Source of the DNA: CAYLNH01 sp964384625 | GTDB taxonomy: Bacteria > Verrucomicrobiota > Lentisphaeria > JABSQK01 | Reading direction: 5' to 3' | NCBI GenBank assembly: GCA_964384625.1 | Contig: CAYLNH010000004.1 | Span: 23,729-87,728, forward strand | DNA length: 64,000 nucleotides | Shown: in pieces, positions 31,041 to 39,746 of the stretch | Position numbering within the stretch: the first letter of the stretch is position 1 | Layout of the letters: each line of letters begins with the position of its first letter | The notes under the pieces: model-generated | What the model saw: only the letters and a program-made list of their open reading frames with translations | Databases searched by the model: none | Told to the model about the DNA's origin: nothing | Made by a program: the position numbers and the translations under genes

Positions 31041-31925
31041 TTACTCCTGATTGACCGCGATGCCGATGGTTTCCCCGGTCAGCACGCGAGTTTCATGGCC
31101 GGCGGCGGAATTGTTGACCAGATCGTCCGAGAACCGGATCATCCCAGGCTCGAAGATCAGGATGATGGTCGAGCCGCCATACTGGAAGTAGCCCTTTTCC
31201 CGCATCTTGGTGCAGGTCTTGCCGGTGAACGTTTGCACAATACTGCCGACGCCGAAGGCGCCGACCTCCAGGTAACAGAACCGGCCGAAGTACTTGCTCT
31301 TGATAACGGTGAAGCTGCGTTTGTTGGCGCAGAACACGTTGACGCCGGATCCCAGCGCGATGGGATTCACCGAATGATAGGCGCCCTTGATCGTCCTGGT
31401 TTCAAGAATATCGCCGCCGCAGGGGAAGTGAAACCGGTGGTAATCCCCGGGGCACAGGCGAATTGTCGCCAGAGCGCCGCTGCGGTACTCCCGCGCGACG
31501 CGGCCAAGGAGGTCCTGAACGCGAAACTTGGCGCCCTTCACCGGAATGAACTCGTCGTCGGCCAACTTCGGGTAGACCAGGATCCGGCCGTCGGCCGGAC
31601 AACTGTAGACATTGGGGGATTGATCGCAATCTCGAGCCCCGGGTTTCAGCCGCCGGGTAAAGAAGGCGTTGAAACTGCCGAAGGACGAGTCGCGAAACTC
31701 GCTGGTGTCCACATTGTAAGTCTTGATCACTTTCTTGATGTGGAGCTTCGACAGAAACGACTTGTAGTAGAGGGCGAGCAGCCGGGTCGCCAGCGAATTT
31801 GTAAACCAACCGCCGGGCTTGCCCTTCTTGTATGAGGACGCGATGAACCCGCCGGCCAGCACCTGCTCTTTGCAAAGCTTCTGGCTGCCTCTCTCGTAGT
31901 ATTGGATCGTAACTGGTTTGCCCAT
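31041..31925 (-). CDS. psd: Phosphatidylserine decarboxylase
   Basis: A 294-residue proenzyme that converts phosphatidylserine to phosphatidylethanolamine at the inner membrane. It is self-cleaved to yield a pyruvoyl group: the cleavage motif YGGST is at about residue 251-255 (Gly-Ser). Upstream are SFNAFFTRRLKPGARD and CPADGRI, and the catalytic His is in DYHRFHFP, all family landmarks. The ATG at 31923-31925 has AGGA at eight bases; upstream in-frame starts lack support. It heads a leftward unit with the DJ-1 and epimerase genes. The gap 31926-32480 to its right holds no gene or clear structure that I can support. Confidence 0.94.
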   Translation of the reverse strand: MGKPVTIQYYERGSQKLCKEQVLAGGFIASSYKKGKPGGWFTNSLATRLLALYYKSFLSKLHIKKVIKTYNVDTSEFRDSSFGSFNAFFTRRLKPGARDCDQSPNVYSCPADGRILVYPKLADDEFIPVKGAKFRVQDLLGRVAREYRSGALATIRLCPGDYHRFHFPCGGDILETRTIKGAYHSVNPIALGSGVNVFCANKRSFTVIKSKYFGRFCYLEVGAFGVGSIVQTFTGKTCTKMREKGYFQYGGSTIILIFEPGMIRFSDDLVNNSAAGHETRVLTGETIGIAVNQE

Positions 31926-32480
31926 TGCCGTATCCTGAAACTGTTCGTGGTTTCTCCCCGGAACCGTGCCAGTACTGAAACTGTAATACCGTCGGCAGGC
32001 CAACGCAAGGCATCGCCCGCAACCGGAGGACGGGAGTCGAACGTCAGTGGCGGGGAAGGCTCCCGCTCGCCGTTTTCCCACCACCGGCGGACCCGTATCA
32101 AACAGGAATGCTTTTTGTCCTGCTTCCCAGGGGAAACAACGATTGCCCGCTCATGCGGCAGCCGGAAATTAGGGAGCTCCTTGCATGCCGGACGAATCCG
32201 CTGCAACCGGCCACCCGGATTCGCCCACACCGACAAATGCGGCTTGCCTGACTGCCGGGTTATCACCCCGGGATGCCCATCATTCCGATGATGCCTGTGC
32301 TGCTGCCTTTTGCGCCGGTTCCCCGTGGCCGGCAAGCGTAAATATCTCGACTTTGGCAACAGCAAGGCAACGTCCGGCAACTCGAATCTCATCCAACTAT
32401 TTCAGCAAAAGCACCTTGCGACTCAATCTGGCTTGGCCGGACAGGTCCCGGTAAAAACCCAAAAAAGCGGCACGCCCCCC

Positions 32481-32509
32481 TTGAAATGGCCTTTGGCGTT
32501 TTGTATACC
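32481..32509 (+). promoter_or_regulatory. Promoter of the prepilin-like gene
   Basis: TTGAAA (32481-32486) and TATACC (32504-32509) with a 17-base spacer, 70 bases before the start. This is among the best -35/-10 pairs in the window. Confidence 0.7.
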
Positions 32510-32578
32510 ATCAACCAGAAGGCGAAGACTCGCTCGAAGATTAGCTCATACAAACCCACCAAAGTAGAAGGAGAGGAA

Positions 32579-33079
32579 ATGAGGAACAAGAAGAGAAAAG
32601 GTTTCACGCTGATTGAGCTGCTGGTCGTGGTTGCCATCATCGCCATCCTGGCGGGGATGCTGCTGCCGGTCCTCAGTAAAGCACGTGAAAAAGCCCGTCG
32701 CGTCAACTGCGCCGGCAACCTGAAACAGATCGGTCTGGCCCTGTTGATGTACTCCGGTGAAAACAGCGGTTTCTTCATCAACGCGAACGAAGCCGGGACC
32801 AGCAACCTGGAGCCGCTGAACACGGAAGGCGTGCTGAACAACGGCAAGGTCTATGGCTGCCCGAGCGCAACCAACCTGAAAACCACGGCCGCGGTCACCA
32901 ATTACGACTACGTTGGTTCCGGCCTGAAAGACGATAACGCCGATCCGACGGCCACCACGGTCGCCCGCGACGAATCCGGCAACCATCCGGATAACCAATG
33001 GATGAACGCCCTGTTTGTCGATGGTCACGTCGAAGGCTCGAAGCCGGACGGCACCAAGACCTGGAACACCTTCTATTAA
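32579..33079 (+). CDS. Prepilin-like protein (DUF1559-related)
   Basis: A 166-residue exported protein with a type IV prepilin leader: basic MRNKKRKG, cleavage before F, then [28 protein letters not shown] with the Glu five residues after the cleavage site. It continues with [18 protein letters not shown] and ends with the ALFVDGHVE segment typical of PVC 'H-x9-DG' prepilin-like proteins. It is short for that class (usually 200-300). The start ATG follows AAGGAGAGGA. It has its own promoter and a strong terminator, so it is a single-gene unit; one of many paralogues expected in such genomes. Confidence 0.92.
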   Translation: MRNKKRKGFTLIELLVVVAIIAILAGMLLPVLSKAREKARRVNCAGNLKQIGLALLMYSGENSGFFINANEAGTSNLEPLNTEGVLNNGKVYGCPSATNLKTTAAVTNYDYVGSGLKDDNADPTATTVARDESGNHPDNQWMNALFVDGHVEGSKPDGTKTWNTFY

Positions 33080-33114
33080 ACCGAAGGCGTAACAGGCGAT
33101 ACGTCTGTATTATT

Positions 33115-33148
33115 CAGCGCGAGGTCTCCGACCTCGCGCTGCTTTTTT
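33115..33148 (+). terminator. Strong rho-independent terminator
   Basis: A perfect 12-base stem CAGCGCGAGGTC (33115-33126) with GACCTCGCGCTG (33130-33141), loop TCC, followed by C and six T. It closes the prepilin-like transcript. Confidence 0.93.
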
Positions 33149-33258
33149 AAACGGACGGGAAGCCGGCGGCGAGGACAGGCAACGGAGCTCGCGATCGTGT
33201 ACGGCTTCCGCCGCCGCGCCTGGAAAGAAGCACATGTGCCCGGCGGCCGCGAGGATGC

Positions 33259-33287
33259 TTGCAGGGAGGGGCATCCCGGAGTATAGT
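33259..33287 (+). promoter_or_regulatory. Promoter of the MBL-fold/GH36-like pair
   Basis: TTGCAG (33259-33264) and TATAGT (33282-33287) with a 17-base spacer, followed by AC. It places the transcription start near 33294 and therefore rules out coding starts upstream of that point. Confidence 0.65.
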
Positions 33288-33318
33288 ACAAGCGATTCCA
33301 GCGCCGGGAAATACCAAC

Positions 33319-33957
33319 GTGCAGCCCACCGAACAGCAAAGCCTGATCCGTCTCAAAGTCCTTTCCCTCGGGGTCATGGGCACGAACTGTTATGTCCTGG
33401 CCAACCCGGCGGGCGATGCCCTCGTCATTGACCCCGCCGGCGACCCGGAGGTCATCGGCAAGTATCTGGAATCCGAAGAACTGACACCCGCGGCAATTCT
33501 GCTGACGCACGCGCACTTCGACCACATCCAGGCAGTGCCGGATCTGGCGGCAAAGTACGATCTGCCTGTGGTCCTTCACCCCGAGGATGAGTTTATTCTG
33601 GCCAGCCCGGATAACGCCATGCCGCCCATGATCCCGGCGATTCGGGCCTGCCCGCCGACGATACCCGAGTTGGTCGACCAACCGGCCGGCCTGCATTTCG
33701 AAATGCTGCACACCCCCGGCCATTCGCCGGGCAGTGTCAGCTACTACTTCCCCGCTCTCAGGGAGGCCTTCGTCGGCGACACCTTGTTCTGCCGGGGCAT
33801 CGGTCGCGACGACCTGTGGGGCGGCGACCACGCAACGTTGATCGCATCCATCCGCAATGTCCTGTTGGCGCTGGATGATCGGGTCCAGGTCTATCCCGGC
33901 CATGGCCCGGATACTACTATCGCCCTGGAGAAGCAGCAGAACCCGTTTCTTCGTTAG
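33319..33957 (+). CDS. MBL-fold metallohydrolase (glyoxalase II-like)
   Basis: A 212-residue zinc hydrolase of the metallo-beta-lactamase fold. The metal site THAHFDH (about 72-78), a second His in HTPGHSPGS, the bridging Asp in VGDTLF and the final YPGHGPDT are all present, as in the glyoxalase II/YcbL group. I chose the GTG at 33319, which lies after the predicted transcription start and has GGGAA at eight bases; the frame is open further upstream but untranscribed. It is followed after 6 bases by the GH36-like gene, so the two are cotranscribed. Confidence 0.9.
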   Translation: MQPTEQQSLIRLKVLSLGVMGTNCYVLANPAGDALVIDPAGDPEVIGKYLESEELTPAAILLTHAHFDHIQAVPDLAAKYDLPVVLHPEDEFILASPDNAMPPMIPAIRACPPTIPELVDQPAGLHFEMLHTPGHSPGSVSYYFPALREAFVGDTLFCRGIGRDDLWGGDHATLIASIRNVLLALDDRVQVYPGHGPDTTIALEKQQNPFLR

Positions 33958-33963
33958 GAACGC

Positions 33964-36063
33964 ATGTCCTCCTACGTCTTGACACCGCAAGGCGAGCTCT
34001 TGGTTGACAAACTGCCCCTGTTCACCGGGATAACGCCGCAATTGACCCTGGCTCAAGCCGACCCGGGTGGATTCCTGATCGCGCACAATCCGGTGGCCGG
34101 CAGGCAGGAATTCAGCCTGGGACGGTTCTGCGGGGTCGAGGGGTTCCTGGCGCTGTATCGTCCGGAACCGGCGGCCATGGCGCCGAACACCGGACTGGAA
34201 GAACGGGACATCCTGCCCGAAACACAGTTTCTCCTCGCCAAAGACTTCGCCGCGCGCTTCATCCTCCTGATCCCCCTGGTCGAAGCCGCGCACCGCAGCG
34301 CCCTGCGCGGCACGCCGGATGACGGCATACAGATCGTCTGCCACGGCGACGCTCCGGCGCCGACATGCACTTTGGTGTACGTCGGCGTCGGCATGGACCC
34401 ATTCCTGTTGGTCCGCGACAGCTGGGCGGCAATCGCCGGGGCCGGCCAAGGTCGCCACCGGCGCGCTGCGGCCACAACGGCCGCGCCGGATGAACATCTG
34501 AAGTGGTGCACCGCCGGAATTGCGGATGAACTGACGAACGCCGCAATCCTCGACGGCATCGCCCGGCTCAACGGCCAACGCCCTTTTCCGCTGGGGTTGT
34601 TGCTGGACCATCGCTGGCAGACGGAAAACGCCAGAGGCGAGTTGACCGGCTTCGAGCCAAACCCCTTACTGGGACAGGATCTGGCGGCCTGTGTCGCTGG
34701 TTGGCGCCGGGCCGGCGTCAACCATGTGGCTGTCAGCCATCCCCTGACCGGCGGCAGAGCCGGTGTGGCTGCCGACGCCTTCCGGAAGTTTCCGACCGAT
34801 ACCACGCCTGTCCGGTACGCAGAGGATGTCCTGCACCACCGTCCCGACCTCTTTGACCCGGCCGCCGTGCGTCTGCCGGCCGGCGACCAGGTCGGCGGCT
34901 TCTACGCCGAATTCTACCAGTTCCTGCAAGACCGCGGGGTGGACGATGTTGTGGTTGAAGACGACGGCCTGGTGGAAGGGGCAGCTCCCGCCATGGACGG
35001 GCGAGTGCAGACCCAGCGCCGGTATTGGCAGGCGGTTGCCGCCGCCGCGTCGACCGCGTTCGACTGCCGCATCACCCAAAGCGGCGGATCGAATGAAGCC
35101 CTGTTCAGCGCCGCTGCCCCAGGCGCATTTCGCCTCGGCGGCTCGGCCAACTCGCAACAACTTGAGAAACAAAGCGGAATCGTCTATGCCAATGCCTGCG
35201 CCAGCCTGTTTCTGGCCGATCTGCGGCAGCCGGATTGGGGGCCGTTTCACACCAGCGGGCCGGCCGGCTTCTTCAATGCCGCCGCACGCAGCGTCAGCGG
35301 CGGCCCGGTCATCATCGCCGACGCCCCCGGTGAACACAATCAGGAGGTCCTTGACAAGCTCATGCTTGCCGACGGCTCGCTGCTGCAGCCGACGGGGAGT
35401 GCCCGGCCGACGCAGGATTGCCTCTTTGAGGATCCCCGCACGGATGATGCTGTCCTGAAGATATGCAACAGCAACACGCTCGGGCATGTCATCGGCGTCT
35501 TCAACTGCCAGTACCATGAACAGAAACAGAAACGTCATTTCGTCGCGGGTACCATTCGGCCGAACGACATCCCCGGACTCTCCGGTGAGGTCTTCGCCCT
35601 CTACTCGCACCAGGCGGCAAAGCTGACCGCCTGCCGCCGGCAGCAACGGGTCTCCGTCTGGCTCAACGACTTCGGGTTTGAGATCATCACCGTCATGCCG
35701 GTCCAACACGGCTTCGCCGCCATCGGTCTGGCCGACCGATTCAACAGCGGCGCTGCCGTCGAGTCGGTCGATTTTGCCGACAGCAAGCACTGCCGCGTCC
35801 GCTTGCGCCATGGCGGCCGCTTTGTCGCCTGGGCCGAAGTCGAACCGGAGGCGCTGATACGCAATGACACACACTTCCCGTTTGAGTACGACCGACGGGA
35901 GAAGAAACTGCAGACCGAGCTGCCCACGGACGGGCCGATCGAGCTGACCATTCAGCTTGGCGAACCGGCCCCGGCTGAGCCCCGGCCAACCGCCATGGAC
36001 TGGACGCCCTATGTGCGGGACTCGAGACGGAAGCTGGTCTTCCGCCTGCCGCCGACGGACTGA
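33964..36063 (+). CDS. GH36 (raffinose synthase/Sip1-like) fold protein, degenerate active site
   Basis: A 699-residue protein. Its order of segments matches the plant raffinose-synthase/seed-imbibition group of GH36: HLKWCTAG (about 179-185, usually GWCTWD), PLGLLLDHRWQ, GVDDVVVEDDG (about 325, usually VKVD), GGSANS (about 392, usually SDDF-P), QPDWGPFHTSGP (usually PDWDMF), SGGPVIIADAPGEH, RPTQDCLFEDP and GVFNCQ. The nucleophile Asp appears to be Glu, and the acid/base Asp pair is missing. It is therefore probably a binding protein or has changed chemistry. No signal peptide. It is tightly coupled to the MBL-fold hydrolase. Confidence 0.8.
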   Translation: MSSYVLTPQGELLVDKLPLFTGITPQLTLAQADPGGFLIAHNPVAGRQEFSLGRFCGVEGFLALYRPEPAAMAPNTGLEERDILPETQFLLAKDFAARFILLIPLVEAAHRSALRGTPDDGIQIVCHGDAPAPTCTLVYVGVGMDPFLLVRDSWAAIAGAGQGRHRRAAATTAAPDEHLKWCTAGIADELTNAAILDGIARLNGQRPFPLGLLLDHRWQTENARGELTGFEPNPLLGQDLAACVAGWRRAGVNHVAVSHPLTGGRAGVAADAFRKFPTDTTPVRYAEDVLHHRPDLFDPAAVRLPAGDQVGGFYAEFYQFLQDRGVDDVVVEDDGLVEGAAPAMDGRVQTQRRYWQAVAAAASTAFDCRITQSGGSNEALFSAAAPGAFRLGGSANSQQLEKQSGIVYANACASLFLADLRQPDWGPFHTSGPAGFFNAAARSVSGGPVIIADAPGEHNQEVLDKLMLADGSLLQPTGSARPTQDCLFEDPRTDDAVLKICNSNTLGHVIGVFNCQYHEQKQKRHFVAGTIRPNDIPGLSGEVFALYSHQAAKLTACRRQQRVSVWLNDFGFEIITVMPVQHGFAAIGLADRFNSGAAVESVDFADSKHCRVRLRHGGRFVAWAEVEPEALIRNDTHFPFEYDRREKKLQTELPTDGPIELTIQLGEPAPAEPRPTAMDWTPYVRDSRRKLVFRLPPTD

Positions 36064-36214
36064 CCTCCTGCTTCGCGCCAACCGGGGAATGCCCCAGCCA
36101 CTGCAGCCACGTCCTGCAATCGCATGGCTACCCAGGCACCGGACTCCTGTTCTGCAAAGTACTTTGTAATAATGAAAAAACGCCGCTTCCGGGGAAATCC
36201 CGGATGTTTCCGGC

Positions 36215-36243
36215 TTTACTTCTGCGGAAAATGCCGCTATAGT
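36215..36243 (+). promoter_or_regulatory. Promoter of the TPR lipoprotein gene
   Basis: TTTACT (36215-36220) and TATAGT (36238-36243) with a 17-base spacer; AAAG follows. The gap 36064-36214 has no other recognisable element. Confidence 0.6.
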
Positions 36244-36268
36244 AAAGTAGAGTCCTACGGAGAATCAG

Positions 36269-36688
36269 ATGAACACATTAAAAACAGCCTTAAAACCGTT
36301 CAAACTGGTCCTCCCGGCCTTGATCTGTGCCGCCTGGGTCACCGGCTGCGCCACCGCGCGCCGCCCGGCGCCCCCCACGCCGGCCGGATCTTCCTCGTCG
36401 CGGCAAACGGCCCCCGCGCCCGCTGCCGAGGAGAGCATCCCCGAGCTGCTGCGGAAAGCCCACACCGCCTTCCGTCAGCAGTATTTCAACGAGGCGGTCC
36501 TGCGCTACCGCGAAGTCGAGCGGTCCTACCAGGGCCACGCGGAACGCGCGGCCGACCGGATTGCCGACTGCTACCTGTTCCTGGGCGACCAGAAACGGGC
36601 GATCGAGGCGTATCGCCGCGCTCTGAAGAAGTACCGCTCGCGCCATGCGGGCGACATGCTCGAGAAGATCAACCGGGAAGGTATCTGA
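36269..36688 (+). CDS. TPR-containing lipoprotein
   Basis: A 139-residue lipoprotein. The leader ends AAWVTGC (lipidated Cys about residue 27), then a proline/serine-rich linker and one to two tetratricopeptide helices pairs: IPELLRKAHTAFRQQYFNEAVLRYREV and AADRIADCYLFLGDQKRAIEAYRRALKKY (about 57-125). This resembles the BamD/YbgF class of short TPR periplasmic proteins, but is much shorter. The ATG follows GGAGAATCAG. It stands alone under its own promoter and ends at a hairpin shared with the converging DUF503 gene. Confidence 0.82.
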   Translation: MNTLKTALKPFKLVLPALICAAWVTGCATARRPAPPTPAGSSSSRQTAPAPAAEESIPELLRKAHTAFRQQYFNEAVLRYREVERSYQGHAERAADRIADCYLFLGDQKRAIEAYRRALKKYRSRHAGDMLEKINREGI

Positions 36689-36693
36689 GAACG

Positions 36694-36713
36694 GCGGGCC
36701 TCAGCTGGCCCGC
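36694..36713. terminator. Hairpin between convergent genes
   Basis: GCGGGCC (36694-36700) pairs perfectly with GGCCCGC (36707-36713) around TCAGCT. There is no T run. It overlaps the last codons of the DUF503 gene and may stop both converging transcripts. Confidence 0.5.
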
Positions 36714-36991
36714 AGGAATTCCGTTTCGTAGTCGCTGATGCGGCAGTTCCCGATTTGCTCCACGTGTTCCACCACTTTGCACAACACCTGATTGCAGAAG
36801 CTCTGGTCGTTGCTGACGACCACCACCCCCAGCACAGCCAGGTTCCAGACATCCTGCGCCTCGATTTCGGCAACGGAAACGTTGAACTTGTTGCGCACCC
36901 GGTCTTTGATACGGTTCAGGACCGCCCGTTTATCTTTGAGCGAAGTCGCATGATCGATATCGAGTTCGAGCGTCAGAATACCCAGTACCAT
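36701..36991 (-). CDS. DUF503 (YlxP-like) family protein
   Basis: A 96-residue protein of the YlxP/DUF503 family. It begins MVLGILTLELDIDHATSLKDKRAVLNRIKD and continues RVRNKFNVSVAEIEAQDVWNLAVLGVVVVSND, the full family signature. In many bacteria the gene lies in the nusA-infB-rbfA region and acts in ribosome maturation. Here it is separate, with its own promoter and no translation genes beside it. The ATG at 36989-36991 has GAGG five bases upstream. Confidence 0.9.
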   Translation of the reverse strand: MVLGILTLELDIDHATSLKDKRAVLNRIKDRVRNKFNVSVAEIEAQDVWNLAVLGVVVVSNDQSFCNQVLCKVVEHVEQIGNCRISDYETEFLRAS

Positions 36992-37017
36992 AACAGCCTC
37001 AAGCAGAATGAAGCCCA

Positions 37018-37045
37018 AATATAGGCGGCAGCCGCGAGAAGACAA
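37018..37045 (-). promoter_or_regulatory. Promoter of the DUF503 gene
   Basis: Minus-strand TTGTCT (37040-37045) and TATATT (37018-37023) with a 16-base spacer, 26 bases before the start codon. Confidence 0.6.
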
Positions 37046-37084
37046 ACGCCGTTGTCGGGTTTTGGCGAGCCCCCGTGAATGTTG

Positions 37085-37204
37085 ATGCAGCCGACAGACG
37101 TCCTGCGGACCGCCTCAGACGGTCTGCTTCCGAGCGTGGCCGTCCCGACCTCTTGGGAGTCGGGATCTCGTCCGCGCATCCCCGACTTCTGTTGAGAACA
37201 TTGA
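37085..37204. repeat. Dispersed structured repeat, copy 1
   Basis: A 120-base element related to 58310-58412. The first 58 bases differ at about five positions, and the last part (CGCGCATCCCCGACTT ...) is also shared. Between them is a perfect 7-base stem, TCCCGAC (37143-37149) with GTCGGGA (37159-37165), whose sequence differs from the stem at the same place in the other copy. The flanking gap (37205-37533) shows no gene. Confidence 0.85.
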
Positions 37205-37533
37205 TGCTCGGCAAAACCCGTATCGAGCTTTCGTTGAGCGATCGCGTGCCGCCCGCCCTGAGACGGGAACAGCCCGGGGTTTTTTGGCTCGGTCACCGGC
37301 ACCCGGGTGGTTGCCGCCCCGGTTTCCGCCGCCGCGGCCGGTCGGCTGCCCGCAGTGGCCGGGAACCCGAAGAGACCAGGTGTAAAACTGCAGGTGACGG
37401 AGCCGCACAGAACGCCGGGGCCGACCGCTTGAGAGTCAGGACGCCATATGGGAAAAACGGAACGAGACGGGGCGCGTCGTTGCGAGCCCCCGGCGTTCAC
37501 GCTTCAGAATGAGAAATCTTACCTGCATCCGGG

Positions 37534-37561
37534 TTGAAATGGGTGGGTGACCGGATATAAT
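37534..37561 (+). promoter_or_regulatory. Promoter of the second FGE-fold gene
   Basis: TTGAAA (37534-37539) and a perfect TATAAT (37556-37561) with a 16-base spacer, 47 bases before the ATG. Confidence 0.75.
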
Positions 37562-37607
37562 TGAGCAATCATTGCCGATCCCGATCAAATCGGCTGGGGA
37601 AGGAGTC

Positions 37608-38342
37608 ATGGCCCTGGATCAAGCATCATCGTTCAGCCAGGCGATCACCAAGAAGGACAGACTTGGTGTGGAGTTCTGCTATATCCCGCGGATGCGCTTT
37701 CTCCGCGGCGAGGGCAAACAGGTGGACGAGATCTTCTCCCCCTTCTACATCGCGAAATATCCGGTAACCAAAGCGCAATTCCACGAATTCCTGCGGGACA
37801 CCGGTTACGACTACAGCCCGATTCACCTGGAACTGATGGACCGGATCTCGCCGGATCCGGACTGCCCCGCAACGCCGGTCAGTTGGTGGGATGCCAAGTA
37901 TTATGTGCGTTGGCTGCGCTACCAGACGCAGGAATATTACAGCCTGCCGATGGAAGTGGAATGGGAAGCCGCCTGCCGCGGGACGGACGGTCGCCGCTAC
38001 CCCTGGGGCAGTGATGACCCCACGGATCTGCATGCCTGTTTTTCTGCCGGTTCCGTACGCGAGGCAACCGACATTGTCGGCACGCATCCACTGGGCAACT
38101 GCGCGTTCAACTGCTGCGACATGGTGGGCAACGTCTGGGAATGGTGCCTGGATTCCATTGATGAAGACGGGGAGATTCACGTCCTGCGGGGCGGCTCCTG
38201 CCAGGAATCCGTGGCCTCCTGCACCTGCACCTCGCGATCCTTCATTTCCCCGGCCAATCTGCGCGTCAATTACGCCGGTTTCCGGGTCACCTATCTGCCG
38301 GACCAGATGTTCGAAGAATACTGCAAGGCACACGCAGGTTGA
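37608..38342 (+). CDS. FGE-sulfatase (SUMF1) fold protein
   Basis: A 244-residue protein of the formylglycine-generating-enzyme fold: FYIAKYPVTKAQFHEFL, TPVSWWDAKYYVRWL, LPMEVEWEAACRG, RRYPWGSDDP, VGNVWEWCLD, LRGGSCQES and YAGFRVTYLP in the right order. Unlike the protein at 7310-7990 it has several cysteines in the C-terminal loop (ASCTCTSRSF), near where true FGEs keep their catalytic pair, but the spacing differs. The ATG at 37608 has AAGGAG at the proper distance. There is no signal peptide. It lies 51 bases before glmM and may share its transcript. Confidence 0.87.
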   Translation: MALDQASSFSQAITKKDRLGVEFCYIPRMRFLRGEGKQVDEIFSPFYIAKYPVTKAQFHEFLRDTGYDYSPIHLELMDRISPDPDCPATPVSWWDAKYYVRWLRYQTQEYYSLPMEVEWEAACRGTDGRRYPWGSDDPTDLHACFSAGSVREATDIVGTHPLGNCAFNCCDMVGNVWEWCLDSIDEDGEIHVLRGGSCQESVASCTCTSRSFISPANLRVNYAGFRVTYLPDQMFEEYCKAHAG

Positions 38343-38393
38343 ACGTCCGGTCGCCGGTTATAGAGATTCACCCCTCAACGAGACAAGACAAAC

Positions 38394-39746
38394 GTGGGTA
38401 GACTGTTTGGCACCGACGGCGTTCGCGGCAAGGCGAACGCGCATCCCATCACACCGGAAATCGCACTCAAGCTGGGCAAGGCCTTGGCCAGAACCTTTAA
38501 GGCCTCCGGCCACGGCTCGCAGCGCGCGGTCATCGGCAAGGACACCCGGCTGTCCGGGTATATGCTGGAAAGTGCGATCACCAGCGGCATGGTCAGCATG
38601 GGGATGGATGTGTATCTGGTCGGGCCGTTGCCGACGCCGGCGGTCGCCCACCTGACCCGATCCATGGTTGCCGCCTGCGGCGTGATGATCACAGCCAGTC
38701 ACAACCCGGCTGACGACAACGGCATCAAGATCTTCGGCACCGATGGATTCAAGCTCTCCGACGCCCTCGAGGAACAGGTGGAAGACCTTGTTCTCGGCGG
38801 CGAGATGGATGCCGATCATATTCGCAACGACCAGATCGGCAAAGCCCATCGTATCGACGACGCCCGCGGCCGGTATATCGAATTTGCCAAATCCACCGCC
38901 CTCGACCTCGACCTGCACGGCCTGAAAATCGTCGTCGACTGCGCCAACGGCGCAGCCTATATGCTCGGCCCGATCATCCTGCGGGAGTTGGGCGCCCAGG
39001 TCATCAAAGTCGCCACCGATCCCGACGGCTACAATATCAACCTCGGCTGCGGCGCCACCAGTCCGGCGGCTGTCGGCGCCAGGGTGCGCGACGTCGGCGC
39101 CGACATGGGAATCGCTTTTGACGGCGACGCCGACCGCGTTGTCTTCTGTGATGAACACGGTGAAGTGGTCCAGGGCGACCGCATCCTCGGTCTGTGCGCG
39201 CTGGGACTGCAGGCCGAAGGCCGGCTGGCGAAGGATACCGTTGTGGTCACTGTAATGAGCAATCTGGGACTGCACAAAGCGCTTGAGCAACGGGGCATCC
39301 AGACCGTGGTGACTCCGGTGGGCGACCGCAGCGTGATCGAGGCAATGCGGCGCGACGGCTACAATTTCGGCGGTGAGCAGTCGGGGCACATCATCTTCAT
39401 GGACCACGCGACCACGGGCGACGGCATCGTCAGTGCGCTGCAGTTGCTGAAACTGGTTCAACAGGAGAACAAGTCGCTGCGCCAGCTGGGCGACTTCATG
39501 GACGTCTTCCCGAGCCGGCTGACGAATCTGAATGTCCGCCGGAAGGTCCCCCTGGACAAGGTCGACAACCTGCAGCAGGCCCTGAACGACTGTTCCGCGG
39601 CGTTGGCCGGGACCGGTCGTCACCTGGTCCGCTACTCCGGCACGGAAAATAAGCTGCGCATCCTGGTCGAGGCTGAAAACGAAGCCGACGTCGATTTCTG
39701 GACCGACCGCCTGAGTACGGCCGTCACGGCGGAGTTGGGGCAATGA
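38394..39746 (+). CDS. glmM: Phosphoglucosamine mutase
   Basis: A 450-residue enzyme that interconverts glucosamine-6-phosphate and glucosamine-1-phosphate for UDP-GlcNAc synthesis. N-terminal RLFGTDGVRGKAN, the phosphoserine loop TASHNPADDN (Ser about 102), the metal loop DGDADRV (about 243) and the sugar-phosphate site RYSGTENKLR are intact, and the length is typical. The GTG at 38394 is the only sensible start. The next gene begins inside its stop codon (ATGA), so the GlmU-like protein is made together with it. Confidence 0.97.
   Translation: MGRLFGTDGVRGKANAHPITPEIALKLGKALARTFKASGHGSQRAVIGKDTRLSGYMLESAITSGMVSMGMDVYLVGPLPTPAVAHLTRSMVAACGVMITASHNPADDNGIKIFGTDGFKLSDALEEQVEDLVLGGEMDADHIRNDQIGKAHRIDDARGRYIEFAKSTALDLDLHGLKIVVDCANGAAYMLGPIILRELGAQVIKVATDPDGYNINLGCGATSPAAVGARVRDVGADMGIAFDGDADRVVFCDEHGEVVQGDRILGLCALGLQAEGRLAKDTVVVTVMSNLGLHKALEQRGIQTVVTPVGDRSVIEAMRRDGYNFGGEQSGHIIFMDHATTGDGIVSALQLLKLVQQENKSLRQLGDFMDVFPSRLTNLNVRRKVPLDKVDNLQQALNDCSAALAGTGRHLVRYSGTENKLRILVEAENEADVDFWTDRLSTAVTAELGQ

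Noticed and set aside
32085..32480. A riboswitch or RNA gene in the large gap between psd and the prepilin-like gene
   Set aside because: I looked for known conserved cores and for strong hairpins with T runs and found none that I would defend.
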